The notes below the pieces were generated by a model. The model ran no database searches. It had not been told where the DNA came from and was given only the letters and a program-made list of their open reading frames with translations. Shown in pieces: positions 1-6,426 of a stretch of 6,426 bases of DNA. This stretch comes from Victivallaceae bacterium (lineage in GTDB: Bacteria > Verrucomicrobiota > Lentisphaeria > Victivallales > Victivallaceae): positions 1-6,426 of the forward strand of contig JAQVVK010000119.1 of the NCBI GenBank assembly GCA_028698975.1. The letters run 5' to 3'. How positions within the stretch are numbered: position 1 is the stretch's first letter; every line of letters begins with the position of its first letter. Both the position numbers and the translations under genes were made by a program.

Positions 1-5
1 CCGAT

Positions 6-1343
6 CTAACCGGCTTCGTCGGCCAGCAATTGTTTGAGCTTGGATAAAGCCTGATTCTGTATCTGACGCGCCCGCTCCCTTGTGCGGCCGATCTCCTGAC
101 TGACCTCCTCCAGCGTAAGCGGGCGGTTGTTGCGCAGCCCGAAACGCATTTCCAGAATCCGCTGCTCGCGCTCCTCAAGTTTCCCGACCAGATCCATCAG
201 CCGAAACACCGACTCCGCGCCGCCCAGAATCTGATCCGGCGTCATCGCATGTCGGTCGGGAATGATGTCCTGAAATTCGCCCTCTTCCCCCTGTTGAATG
301 GGGTCATGCAGCGAAAAGGTGCGGAGATCGGCCAAACGCAGCCCCGACACCGTGCGTTCGCTGAAATCAAGATGTTCTGCGATCTCGGCGTCGGACGGCT
401 CGCGCCCCAGCTCCTCGGTCAACTTCAGACGCACCGACTTGATCTTGTTGATCTTGCCGGCTGACTGCACCGGAATACGGATCGTGCGGCTCTGGTTGGC
501 CAAAGCACGGCGCATCGACTGCTTGATCCACCACGCCGCGTAGCTCGAGAATTTGGCTCCTTTGGCCGGGTCGAATTTCTCCACGGCGCGCATCAAGCCG
601 ATGTTTCCCTCTGAAATCAGGTCAAGCAGCGGCAGCCCCAGCCCTTTGAAGTCATGGGCTATCTTTACGACCAGACGCAGGTTGGCCTTGATAAGCGTCG
701 AACGGGCGTCGTTGTGCAACGCGGCGTCATCGCTGTGAATGGCTCCGGCCAGCATCGCTTCCTCGGTCTTGTCCACCAGAGGAATGCCGGCGATTTCATT
801 CATATACTGCTTCATGGTGTCGTTTTTACTTCCGGCGACGCCCTTGGCGTCGAGGGCGTTGCGACGCGCCGACTCCTTTTCCTGCTTGGTACGCAGGTGC
901 GATGCGGCGGCGTCGTCACCCCGGCGGCGGCGTACCGCCTTGACCGGCGCGACCGGCTCGGGCGCGGGAGCTTCATCCATCTCGACCACTTCGGCCGGGG
1001 CGACCGGCTCCTCCGGCTTGGCCGGTCGGGCTTTAGGGGCAAACTTGGTCGGCAGCGCCTCGACACGTTTGATCTTCAGTTTACGGGGCTTTTCCACAAG
1101 TTTGGACGCAATGTTGTCTTCCAACGCGTCAAGCTCGGTATCGCGGGGGACTTCTTTGATCTCCTGGGACGTGGTATCGGCGGCGACTTCCGGTGTTTTT
1201 TTGCTTTTTGCCGGCGCGGCTTTCTTAACCGGAGCCGGAGCCTTTTCACTCTTAGCCGCCTTGTTGGACGAACCCGCCGCTTTCTTGGCCGGTACGGTTT
1301 TTTTGACCAACGGCTCCACCTTGGATGCTTTCTTTTCTGCCAT
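6..1343 (-). CDS. Sigma-70 family RNA polymerase sigma factor (RpoD/RpoS-like) with Lys/Ala/Pro-rich N-terminal tail
   Basis: This 445-residue protein directs RNA polymerase core to promoters. Region 1.2 is at about 175-206 (DTMKQYMNEIAGIPLV). Regions 2.1-2.4 are at about 213-293 and include NLRLVVKIAHDFKGLGLPLL, DLISEGNIGLMRAVEKFDP and the -10-reading segment FSSYAAWWIKQSMRRALANQ followed by SRTIRIPVQ. Region 3 is at about 294-350. Region 4 is at about 385-437, with the -35-reading helix-turn-helix TLEEVSQEIGRTRERARQIQ. Residues 1 to about 170 are low complexity: 32 of the first 50 are Lys, Ala or Pro. No region 1.1 is recognisable, and there is no long insert between regions 1.2 and 2.1 as in E. 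coli RpoD. The start at 1343 is chosen because a good ribosome binding site precedes it; the frame stays open to 1475, but that part translates AT-rich promoter DNA. It is divergent from mfd. Whether it is the primary or a group 2 sigma factor cannot be settled here. Confidence 0.95.
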   Translation of the reverse strand: MAEKKASKVEPLVKKTVPAKKAAGSSNKAAKSEKAPAPVKKAAPAKSKKTPEVAADTTSQEIKEVPRDTELDALEDNIASKLVEKPRKLKIKRVEALPTKFAPKARPAKPEEPVAPAEVVEMDEAPAPEPVAPVKAVRRRRGDDAAASHLRTKQEKESARRNALDAKGVAGSKNDTMKQYMNEIAGIPLVDKTEEAMLAGAIHSDDAALHNDARSTLIKANLRLVVKIAHDFKGLGLPLLDLISEGNIGLMRAVEKFDPAKGAKFSSYAAWWIKQSMRRALANQSRTIRIPVQSAGKINKIKSVRLKLTEELGREPSDAEIAEHLDFSERTVSGLRLADLRTFSLHDPIQQGEEGEFQDIIPDRHAMTPDQILGGAESVFRLMDLVGKLEEREQRILEMRFGLRNNRPLTLEEVSQEIGRTRERARQIQNQALSKLKQLLADEAG

Positions 1344-1346
1344 GAT

Positions 1347-1355
1347 CTCTTCCTT
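1347..1355 (-). promoter_or_regulatory. Ribosome binding site of the sigma factor gene
   Basis: Read on the minus strand this is AAGGAAGAG. Its AGGA core ends 7 bases before the ATG at 1343-1341, a normal Shine-Dalgarno spacing. It decides the start in favour of the protein beginning MAEKKASK over the longer open frame that begins at 1475. Confidence 0.8.
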
Positions 1356-1400
1356 ATTTGGTTTTATTTCAACAAAAAAACTGGATTTATTAAAAATCAA

Positions 1401-1429
1401 CTGTAAAAAGATCAAAAAAGAGATATAAT
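1401..1429 (+). promoter_or_regulatory. Candidate promoter for mfd
   Basis: A perfect TATAAT lies at 1424-1429. Seventeen bases upstream is a weak -35, CTGTAA (1401-1406, three of six matches). The expected transcription start is near 1436, about 110 bases before the chosen mfd ATG. The 80 bases at 1361-1440 have only 16 G or C by hand count, which fits a melting-prone divergent promoter region. The -10 element overlaps the -10-like sequence of the opposite strand. The -10 alone is good; the -35 is poor. Confidence 0.4.
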
Positions 1430-1459
1430 ATAAAACGGATAAAACGCGAACGATGACAA
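1430..1459 (-). promoter_or_regulatory. Candidate promoter for the sigma factor gene
   Basis: On the minus strand, TTGTCA (plus positions 1454-1459, five of six matches to TTGACA) is followed after 18 bases by TTTTAT (1430-1435, four of six matches to TATAAT). An overlapping TATATT (1427-1432) is a closer -10 match but would sit 21 bases from that -35. Transcription would start near 1420, giving a leader of about 80 bases. This is inferred from consensus matching only, in a region of very low GC where such matches arise easily. Confidence 0.35.
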
Positions 1460-1546
1460 ACAACATCGGCCGCAAGTTGAATTGCCGGAAAAAGCAAACA
1501 ACTTCCGTTGGATTATAGTCCTTTGATTTTGACAGTTTATAATGTT

Positions 1547-4500
1547 ATGAGCAAATATCAAGAGCCAAATCAAGAAATTCTGCAAATTTTATTGAAAAAA
1601 TATCTGAACGACGCCGATTCCGGTCGCCGGTCTTTGGTTTTTGTCGAATCAGACACCCTCGCTTTGCCTCTGGCTCGCGCGGTCATCACCGCCGGAACAC
1701 CCTCCGTTGCTGTGCTGCCCGACCTTGAACAGGCCGAACGCGCCGCCGATGAAATAAAGTCGATTTTCAACGAGGTCGGCCTTTCGCCGCGCCTGTTGGA
1801 AATCCCCGAATGCGGTCGCGGCAAACTGGTGTTTCCCGAGGGCGAAAGCCGCCGCGCCCGCGCCCTTGATGCTCTGCTGCAAGGCCAATTTGACATCGCA
1901 ATAGGCAGCGTGCACGCCATGCTTGCGCCAGCTCCGCCGCCCGGAGAAACCCAAGACGCCGCATTGATCCTCAAGAGCGGCATGGAGCTGCCGCTGGCCG
2001 AACTCGCTCAAAGACTGGTTACCCTTGATTATGACGACGAATTCGAGGCCTCCGTACCCGGAGAATTTGCCCGACGCGGCGGCATCATCGATATCTTCAG
2101 CCCGGCCGAGGAGTTTCCGTGCCGTATCGAGTATTTCGGCGACACCATCGAGTCGCTGCGTTCGTTTTCTCCCAAGACCCATCGATCCACCGGCGAAGTC
2201 ACCCAATATCATATTATCGGTCGCGCCGGCATCACCGCCGGCGGAGCGGCGTCTTCTGACGCGTTCGCTTATTTAAAAGAGCGGTCAACCCGCCTGATTT
2301 GCGTACACCCTGCCGAGTGCTCGGAGCGCATGGCGAAGTTCGATATGCCGGAGCGGGCGAAACGCTTTACTCAAATACTGGTTGAAAACGACCCGGTCTT
2401 GATGCTCGATTCGGCGGAAAGCGCAGGGCGACACGATCTATCCGCCTCCGGGGTGGAGCCGCCGCTCGCCGCCGCGCCCGAACGCGACGAAAGCTCCGGC
2501 TCCGAGCAAAGAGCCATGCGGCAACGCCTTTTCTATGAACGGGCTTCCGCTATTTCCGCCGCGTCGGGTGCGATCATGCTGCTTGCCGACGACCCCGACG
2601 ACGTGCCGGAGTTGAGCCGCTGGCGCGACCGCATGAAGTTCGATCCGGCGCACGTCATCTGCGGGGCAAGCACGTTAAAAATGGGGTTCTCTCTACCTGA
2701 GCAGAAACTTTATGTGCTTACTTCGCACGAACTTGCCGGAGCCGGCTTTATACGGGAAAAAGACGCCGCTTCAGAACCCGTCGCAATTCAGGTTGCGCCG
2801 GTTCCGCCGCAAAGTCCGACCCAGCTGCCGGAATTCTCGTTTGCCGACCTCGATGAAAACGATTACTGCGTCCACATCGATCACGGTATCGGCATTTACC
2901 GTGGATTGCGCACGTTGTCCAGCGGCGGCATCAGCCGAGAAGTGCTGGTGATCGAATACGCCGATGCCCAGCTATTGTATGTGCCGCTGCTTCAAGCGGC
3001 CAAGGTGAGCCGCTACCTCGGAAGCCCCGGCAAACTCGCGCTGCACCGTCTGGGAGCCGGTCGCTGGAAACGCGACAAGGAAGCCGCCCGGAAAGGGGTT
3101 CACTCGTATGCCGCGGATATGCTGCGACTGCAAGCCTTGCGGCAATCGATCTCCGGCATCCCCTACCCCGCCGACGAAGCCGAAGAACGCGCTTTTATCA
3201 GGGCGTTTCCGTTTAAGGACACGCCGGATCAACGGCGTTCGACCATTGAAATCGCGCATGACATGGAGTCTTCCCGCCCGATGGACCGCCTGCTCTGCGG
3301 CGATGTCGGTTACGGCAAAACCGAGCTGGCCATGCGTGCGGTGTTCAAGGCGGTCAACTCCGGTTATCAGGCGGCGGTGCTGGCTCCGACCACGGTGCTG
3401 GCTCAACAACACTATTACAGTTTCAAGGAGAGGTTTGCGGAGTATCCGTTTAACATCGAAATGCTCAGCCGTTTCCGCACCCCCGGCCAGCAGCGCGACG
3501 TGCTGGCCCGGCTGGCCACCGGCGGAGTCGATGTGGTGATCGGCACTCACCGGCTCTGCGGCAGCGAGTTGAAGTTCAAAAACCTCGGCCTTGCCGTGAT
3601 CGACGAAGAGCAGCGGTTTGGCGTAAAACACAAGGAGCGGCTGCGTCGGCTCCGGGCCGAAGTCGACGTGTTGACCATGTCGGCCACCCCGATCCCGCGC
3701 ACGCTTTATATGGCAATGGCCGGGGCGCGCGACCTCAGCACGCTGATGACCGCGCCCAAGCAGCGTATGCCGGTGCAGACCGCCATTGCGCAGGAAGACG
3801 ATCCGCAAGTGGTCAAGGCGATGACCGCCGAGCTGGCGCGCGGCGGTCAGATATATTACTTGCACAACCGGGTCAAAACCATTGACGAATGCGCGAAAAA
3901 GATTGCCGAAAAGATCCCGGCTATGCGAATCGGCATTGCTCACGGCCAGATGCCGGAAGATGAACTTGAGGAGGTAATGCGCGCTTTTCTCGACCGCAAG
4001 ATCGATTGCCTGATATGCAGTACCATCATCGAATCCGGGCTGGACGTGCCCAATGCCAATACCATCGTGATCGAACGGGCCGACCGTTTCGGTCTGGCCG
4101 AACTCTATCAGCTTCGGGGGCGGGTCGGCCGCTGGAAACGACAGGCATACGCCTTTTTGCTGTTGCCGCGAAGTCAGTTGGTAAGCACCGATGCGCGAAA
4201 AAGGCTGGCGGCGATCCGCCGCTGTTCCAACCTTGGAGCGGGGTTTCAGCTTGCTTTGCACGACTTGGAAATCCGTGGAGCCGGCAATATTTTAGGCGCG
4301 GAGCAATCCGGCCACCTCAACACCATCGGATTTGAGTTGTATTGCCACTTGCTCAAGCAGGAAGTAGCCGCCATGCGCGGAGAGAAGCTCGAATTCCTGC
4401 CCGACGTTGACATCGGCATTGATTTTGTCAGCATGAGTTACAAGGCCCCGGCCGGTGAACTTGCGGCGGCGTTTCCGCCCGCCTACATCGGCGGCGAGCG

Positions 4501-4855
4501 GCTTCGGATTGACGCCTACCGCCGGTTGAGCGGGTTGAACACGGAAACCGAGCTTGATGATTTCGCCGACGAGTTGTCAGACCGCTTCGGCAAGCTGCCG
4601 GAACCGGCGTGCAACCTGCTTGAAGTAACCCGGCTGCGTATATTGGCGGCACGGGCCGGTTATGAAAAACTCAGCGTGGCCGACGGCAAGGTTTTCTTGA
4701 GCCGCGGCGGACTGAACATGTACCGTAAATTTGGAAAAATACCGTTTATAAGCTACAAAAACCCGCTCAAATTGCGTATGACGCTCCTGCTGGAGATATT
4801 GCGCGACGCGGCGGCCGACTCGGAGGACATTGATCATGACGCTAATGAAAAATAA
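1547..4855 (+). CDS. mfd: Transcription-repair coupling factor Mfd (superfamily 2 DNA translocase)
   Basis: Mfd removes RNA polymerase stalled at DNA lesions and recruits UvrA to start nucleotide excision repair. At 1102 residues from this start it is close to E. coli Mfd (1148). The UvrB-like N-terminal module is at about 20-220. R177, R193 and F197 match the spacing of the E. coli UvrA-contact residues R165, R181 and F185. The RNA polymerase interaction domain is at about 439-490 (DYCVHIDHGIGIYRGL). The translocase has Walker A GDVGYGKTE (585-593), DEEQ (686-689), SATPIPRT (712-719), HGQM (799-802) and QLRGRVGR (855-862). The translocation motif region (NLGAGFQLALHDLEIRGAGN) begins at about 895, and the C-terminal D7 domain is at about 970-1090. 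All motifs are intact. The start is uncertain: the frame opens at a TTG at 1508, but I prefer the ATG at 1547. Neither has a clear Shine-Dalgarno site. The end overlaps the next gene by 20 bases. Confidence 0.97.
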   Translation: MSKYQEPNQEILQILLKKYLNDADSGRRSLVFVESDTLALPLARAVITAGTPSVAVLPDLEQAERAADEIKSIFNEVGLSPRLLEIPECGRGKLVFPEGESRRARALDALLQGQFDIAIGSVHAMLAPAPPPGETQDAALILKSGMELPLAELAQRLVTLDYDDEFEASVPGEFARRGGIIDIFSPAEEFPCRIEYFGDTIESLRSFSPKTHRSTGEVTQYHIIGRAGITAGGAASSDAFAYLKERSTRLICVHPAECSERMAKFDMPERAKRFTQILVENDPVLMLDSAESAGRHDLSASGVEPPLAAAPERDESSGSEQRAMRQRLFYERASAISAASGAIMLLADDPDDVPELSRWRDRMKFDPAHVICGASTLKMGFSLPEQKLYVLTSHELAGAGFIREKDAASEPVAIQVAPVPPQSPTQLPEFSFADLDENDYCVHIDHGIGIYRGLRTLSSGGISREVLVIEYADAQLLYVPLLQAAKVSRYLGSPGKLALHRLGAGRWKRDKEAARKGVHSYAADMLRLQALRQSISGIPYPADEAEERAFIRAFPFKDTPDQRRSTIEIAHDMESSRPMDRLLCGDVGYGKTELAMRAVFKAVNSGYQAAVLAPTTVLAQQHYYSFKERFAEYPFNIEMLSRFRTPGQQRDVLARLATGGVDVVIGTHRLCGSELKFKNLGLAVIDEEQRFGVKHKERLRRLRAEVDVLTMSATPIPRTLYMAMAGARDLSTLMTAPKQRMPVQTAIAQEDDPQVVKAMTAELARGGQIYYLHNRVKTIDECAKKIAEKIPAMRIGIAHGQMPEDELEEVMRAFLDRKIDCLICSTIIESGLDVPNANTIVIERADRFGLAELYQLRGRVGRWKRQAYAFLLLPRSQLVSTDARKRLAAIRRCSNLGAGFQLALHDLEIRGAGNILGAEQSGHLNTIGFELYCHLLKQEVAAMRGEKLEFLPDVDIGIDFVSMSYKAPAGELAAAFPPAYIGGERLRIDAYRRLSGLNTETELDDFADELSDRFGKLPEPACNLLEVTRLRILAARAGYEKLSVADGKVFLSRGGLNMYRKFGKIPFISYKNPLKLRMTLLLEILRDAAADSEDIDHDANEK
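4822..4827 (+). promoter_or_regulatory. Ribosome binding site of the MBL-fold hydrolase, inside mfd
   Basis: GGAGGA lies within the last codons of mfd, and 8 bases separate it from the ATG at 4836. Three possible starts are close together: TTG at 4830, ATG at 4836 and ATG at 4845. The TTG is too near the site (2 bases), so the ATG at 4836 is the best choice. Its position inside the upstream reading frame implies translational coupling. Confidence 0.75.
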
Positions 4856-5954
4856 TAAATTCCGTATTGCGATTGCCGTGATTTCAGTGGTGCTGATTTT
4901 GGCGGGAGGCGCGGCTTATTCTATTCGCGACAACATGGGGCCGGGGCCGACCGAGCAGGACAAAGCCTTGTTTGCCCGTTTTGACAACTTCGATTTCAGC
5001 AGCGGCAAATTCGTCAACCGCGAACCGGTGCGTTATGATTTAAAAAAGACGGCCAAACGCCCGGGGGTGTGGCGTTTTCTCTTTGCGTCGCCTCATGCGC
5101 CGAAATCGAAATTACCGCTGGACAAACCAAATTTTTCCACGCCTCCTGCGGCATTCTCGGTCACTTGGATGGGGCACTCGTTTCTTGTTTTTGAGCTCAA
5201 TGGAGTACGTTTCGCCACCGATCCTGTGTTTGGCAATGCGGCGCCGGTACCGTTTGCAGTAAGTCGACACGCCCCCTGTCCGATTGAAATGGACGAGTTG
5301 CCTCCGCTGGATTTCGTAATTGTTTCACACAATCACTACGACCATTTGGAGCGGGATTTTATCCGGCACATGGCGAAAAATTCAACCGATACGGTTTTTA
5401 TTGCGCCACCCGGAGTAAAGAAATTTTTGACCAAGTGGGGTATTCCATCATGGCGAACGGTCGAAGTCAACTGGGGCGGTCATGCCGCGGTGCGCGGCAT
5501 AAAAGTCACGGCGGCAACAGCGCGGCATTTTTCCGGCCGCAGCTTTTCCGACCGCGACACCAGTCTGTGGGCGGCGTTTGTGATCGAGGGAGGCGGCAAA
5601 AAGATCTTTTTCGGCGCGGATGGCGGATACGGTTCGCATTTCTCGGAGATCGGGCGGCTTTACGGCCCGTTTGACCTCGTGCTGTTGGAAATCGACGCTT
5701 GGAATGACAACTGGCCCGACAGTCACATGCGCCCCGACGACGCGTTGCGCGCCGCTCGTGAATTGAGGGCAAACCGTTTGCTCCCCATTCATTGGGGAGT
5801 GTTCGATCTGGCCGGCCACCCGTGGTCGGAGTCTATCAATATATTGACTGGTGTGGCGGAAAAGCAAAACGTCAAACTTCTGACGCCCAAAATGGGCGAA
5901 ACCATCGCCCCGGATGACGCGACGACTTCACCGTGGTGGCGTCAAATAGATTGA
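4836..5954 (+). CDS. Membrane-anchored MBL-fold metallohydrolase, NAPE-PLD/RomA-like
   Basis: This 372-residue protein is a probable two-metal hydrolase. The metallo-beta-lactamase motif HxHxDH is SHNHYDHL, with H165, H167, D169 and H170. The other expected ligands follow in order: H231 (ATARHFSGR), D262 (FFGADGGYG) and H319 (PIHWGVFDL). The fold starts near VTWMGHSFLVFELNGVRFAT (109-128), where other members have a similar WxGHS strand. These features match N-acyl-phosphatidylethanolamine phospholipase D and the bacterial RomA-type proteins; UlaG-type lactonases are more distant relatives. The substrate cannot be predicted, and bacterial members may not act on N-acyl lipids. After a short basic start, residues of about 10-28 are hydrophobic (IAIAVISVVLILAGGAA). 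They form a signal anchor or signal peptide without a lipobox cysteine, so the enzyme probably faces the periplasm. The gene overlaps mfd by 20 bases and is likely co-transcribed with it. Confidence 0.9.
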   Translation: MTLMKNNKFRIAIAVISVVLILAGGAAYSIRDNMGPGPTEQDKALFARFDNFDFSSGKFVNREPVRYDLKKTAKRPGVWRFLFASPHAPKSKLPLDKPNFSTPPAAFSVTWMGHSFLVFELNGVRFATDPVFGNAAPVPFAVSRHAPCPIEMDELPPLDFVIVSHNHYDHLERDFIRHMAKNSTDTVFIAPPGVKKFLTKWGIPSWRTVEVNWGGHAAVRGIKVTAATARHFSGRSFSDRDTSLWAAFVIEGGGKKIFFGADGGYGSHFSEIGRLYGPFDLVLLEIDAWNDNWPDSHMRPDDALRAARELRANRLLPIHWGVFDLAGHPWSESINILTGVAEKQNVKLLTPKMGETIAPDDATTSPWWRQID

Positions 5955-5971
5955 TTTCCTTAATGAATAGA

Positions 5972-6409
5972 TCAGACCGGCTTTGCCGGTATCCCGGCAA
6001 CAACAACATTGGAAGAAACATCTCCCGTAACAACAGACCCCGGCATTATTTTGCAGCCGGCATGAAGAACAGTGCCCTTGAGAATGATTGCCCTTGCACC
6101 AACGTAAACGTTATCCTCTATTATTATCGGTTTGTCATTTTCAGGTAATTTCCAGTTTCTGACTTCATACATGGTTTTACCGATTTGAGTTGTGTTATGG
6201 TCTCCGCCCAAAATAAACACGTCAGGTTCAAAAACAACATTATTACCAATCTCGATGACAGATATACCGGTAAAATGCGCACCTCTGGCAATCGTCACAT
6301 TGCGCCTAACCCCTTGGCTGGACAACTTTTTCTTAAAAGATCGGTGTAAAGACCTTTGAGTTACTATACCCGTTTGATCGCAGATTACAAGTTCCGAAAT
6401 AGACTTCAT
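5972..6409 (-). CDS. Left-handed beta-helix (hexapeptide repeat) acyltransferase, possibly 5' partial
   Basis: This 145-residue protein belongs to the hexapeptide-repeat transferases, which usually move an acetyl or acyl group from a CoA donor to a sugar or small molecule and act as trimers. Imperfect six-residue turns with aliphatic residues run from about 36-66 (NVTIARGAHFTG, VIEIGNNVVFEPDVFI) and from about 95-137 (IIIEDNVYVGARAIILKGTV). Between them is a loop with GGDHN, whose H71 is the likely catalytic base by analogy with xenobiotic and maltose acetyltransferases. The C-terminus VVVAGIPAKPV matches the common VAGxPAK ending, so the 3' end is complete. The ATG at 6409 has no Shine-Dalgarno site and the frame is open to the window edge, so the true start may lie outside. 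G and C make up 99 of 240 bases at 6121-6360, far below mfd, which suggests separate ancestry. The acceptor is unknown; a surface polysaccharide sugar is one possibility. Confidence 0.85.
   Translation of the reverse strand: MKSISELVICDQTGIVTQRSLHRSFKKKLSSQGVRRNVTIARGAHFTGISVIEIGNNVVFEPDVFILGGDHNTTQIGKTMYEVRNWKLPENDKPIIIEDNVYVGARAIILKGTVLHAGCKIMPGSVVTGDVSSNVVVAGIPAKPV
5976..6000. repeat. Two overlapping, mutually exclusive small inverted repeats between convergent genes
   Basis: ACCGGC/GCCGGT (5976-5981 with 5985-5990, loop of 3) and TTGCCGG/CCGGCAA (5983-5989 with 5994-6000, loop of 4) are perfect stems that share bases, so only one can form at a time. They lie in the last codons of the acyltransferase, next to the 17-base gap between the two convergent stops. 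No run of T follows on either strand, so this is not a standard intrinsic terminator. Codon choice for the C-terminal VAGIPAKPV may explain both repeats. Confidence 0.3.
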
Positions 6410-6426
6410 CCGGTGTCTTGTATTGC

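Noticed and set aside
654..1428. Two long open frames on the plus strand, of 250 and 229 codons, opposite the sigma factor gene
   Set aside because: They lie antisense to a well-supported gene, and their composition mirrors the GC-rich codons and repeat-like tail. No family motif is visible in either.
1344..1475. Upstream extension of the sigma factor frame encoding a hydrophobic, membrane-like N-terminus
   Set aside because: It is the translation of AT-rich intergenic DNA. The internal ATG at 1343 has a good ribosome binding site, and sigma factors do not carry membrane segments of this kind.
2405..2520. Low-complexity linker in Mfd (Ser, Ala, Pro, Glu-rich) as a possible insertion
   Set aside because: Total length is within the family range, and this stretch falls in a poorly conserved part between the N-terminal module and the polymerase-interaction domain, where variation is expected.
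3602..3613. DEEQ in Mfd instead of the DEEH of E. coli as a possible defect
   Set aside because: DEEQ is common in Mfd of other bacteria such as Bacillus, and all remaining translocase motifs are intact.
2972..4261. A 429-codon open frame on the minus strand inside mfd
   Set aside because: It lies across the intact, conserved translocase domains of mfd. Its length is explained by GC-biased third positions, and no domain is recognisable.
5955..6000. Intrinsic terminator between the convergent genes
   Set aside because: Stems are present but no T-run follows on either strand, so the hallmark of Rho-independent termination is missing.
5933..6148. Small plus-strand frame of 71 codons over the convergent junction
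   Set aside because: It overlaps the end of the hydrolase and runs antisense to the acyltransferase, and it has no ribosome binding site or recognisable motif.

Overview
The window holds four protein genes and one short divergent control region. Nearly all of it is coding. Dense coding, Shine-Dalgarno sites in front of two genes and a large transcription-repair factor show that it is bacterial. The sigma factor has a Lys/Ala/Pro-rich, histone H1-like N-terminal tail and a region 4.2 reading RTRERARQIQNQAL. The Mfd protein has the style of sequence seen around IRGAGNILGAEQSG and FELYCHLLKQ. From memory of these families, this combination suggests the PVC superphylum, perhaps Lentisphaerae or Verrucomicrobia. 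That placement is an inference and is not proven here.

Layout. Positions 6-1343 (minus) encode a sigma-70 family RNA polymerase sigma factor. Positions 1344-1546 are an AT-rich divergent intergenic region with opposed promoter-like sequences. Positions 1547-4855 (plus) encode Mfd, the transcription-repair coupling factor, essentially full length. Positions 4836-5954 (plus) encode a membrane-anchored metallo-beta-lactamase-fold hydrolase of the NAPE-PLD/RomA type. Its start lies inside the end of mfd, so the two genes form a translationally coupled pair. Positions 5972-6409 (minus) encode a left-handed beta-helix (hexapeptide) acyltransferase. It converges on the hydrolase, is much richer in AT, and may continue past the right edge of the window.

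How they work together. The sigma factor and Mfd both act on RNA polymerase, one at initiation and one at stalled elongation complexes, and they are transcribed divergently from a shared region. The hydrolase is tied to mfd by overlap, but its substrate is unknown and no functional link can be shown. The acyltransferase looks like the edge of a separate block, possibly for surface polysaccharide or another small-molecule acetylation, with a different base composition. I found no RNA genes, insertion sequences, CRISPR arrays or new multi-gene system. The window is mostly ordinary chromosomal housekeeping, with a few details worth checking.
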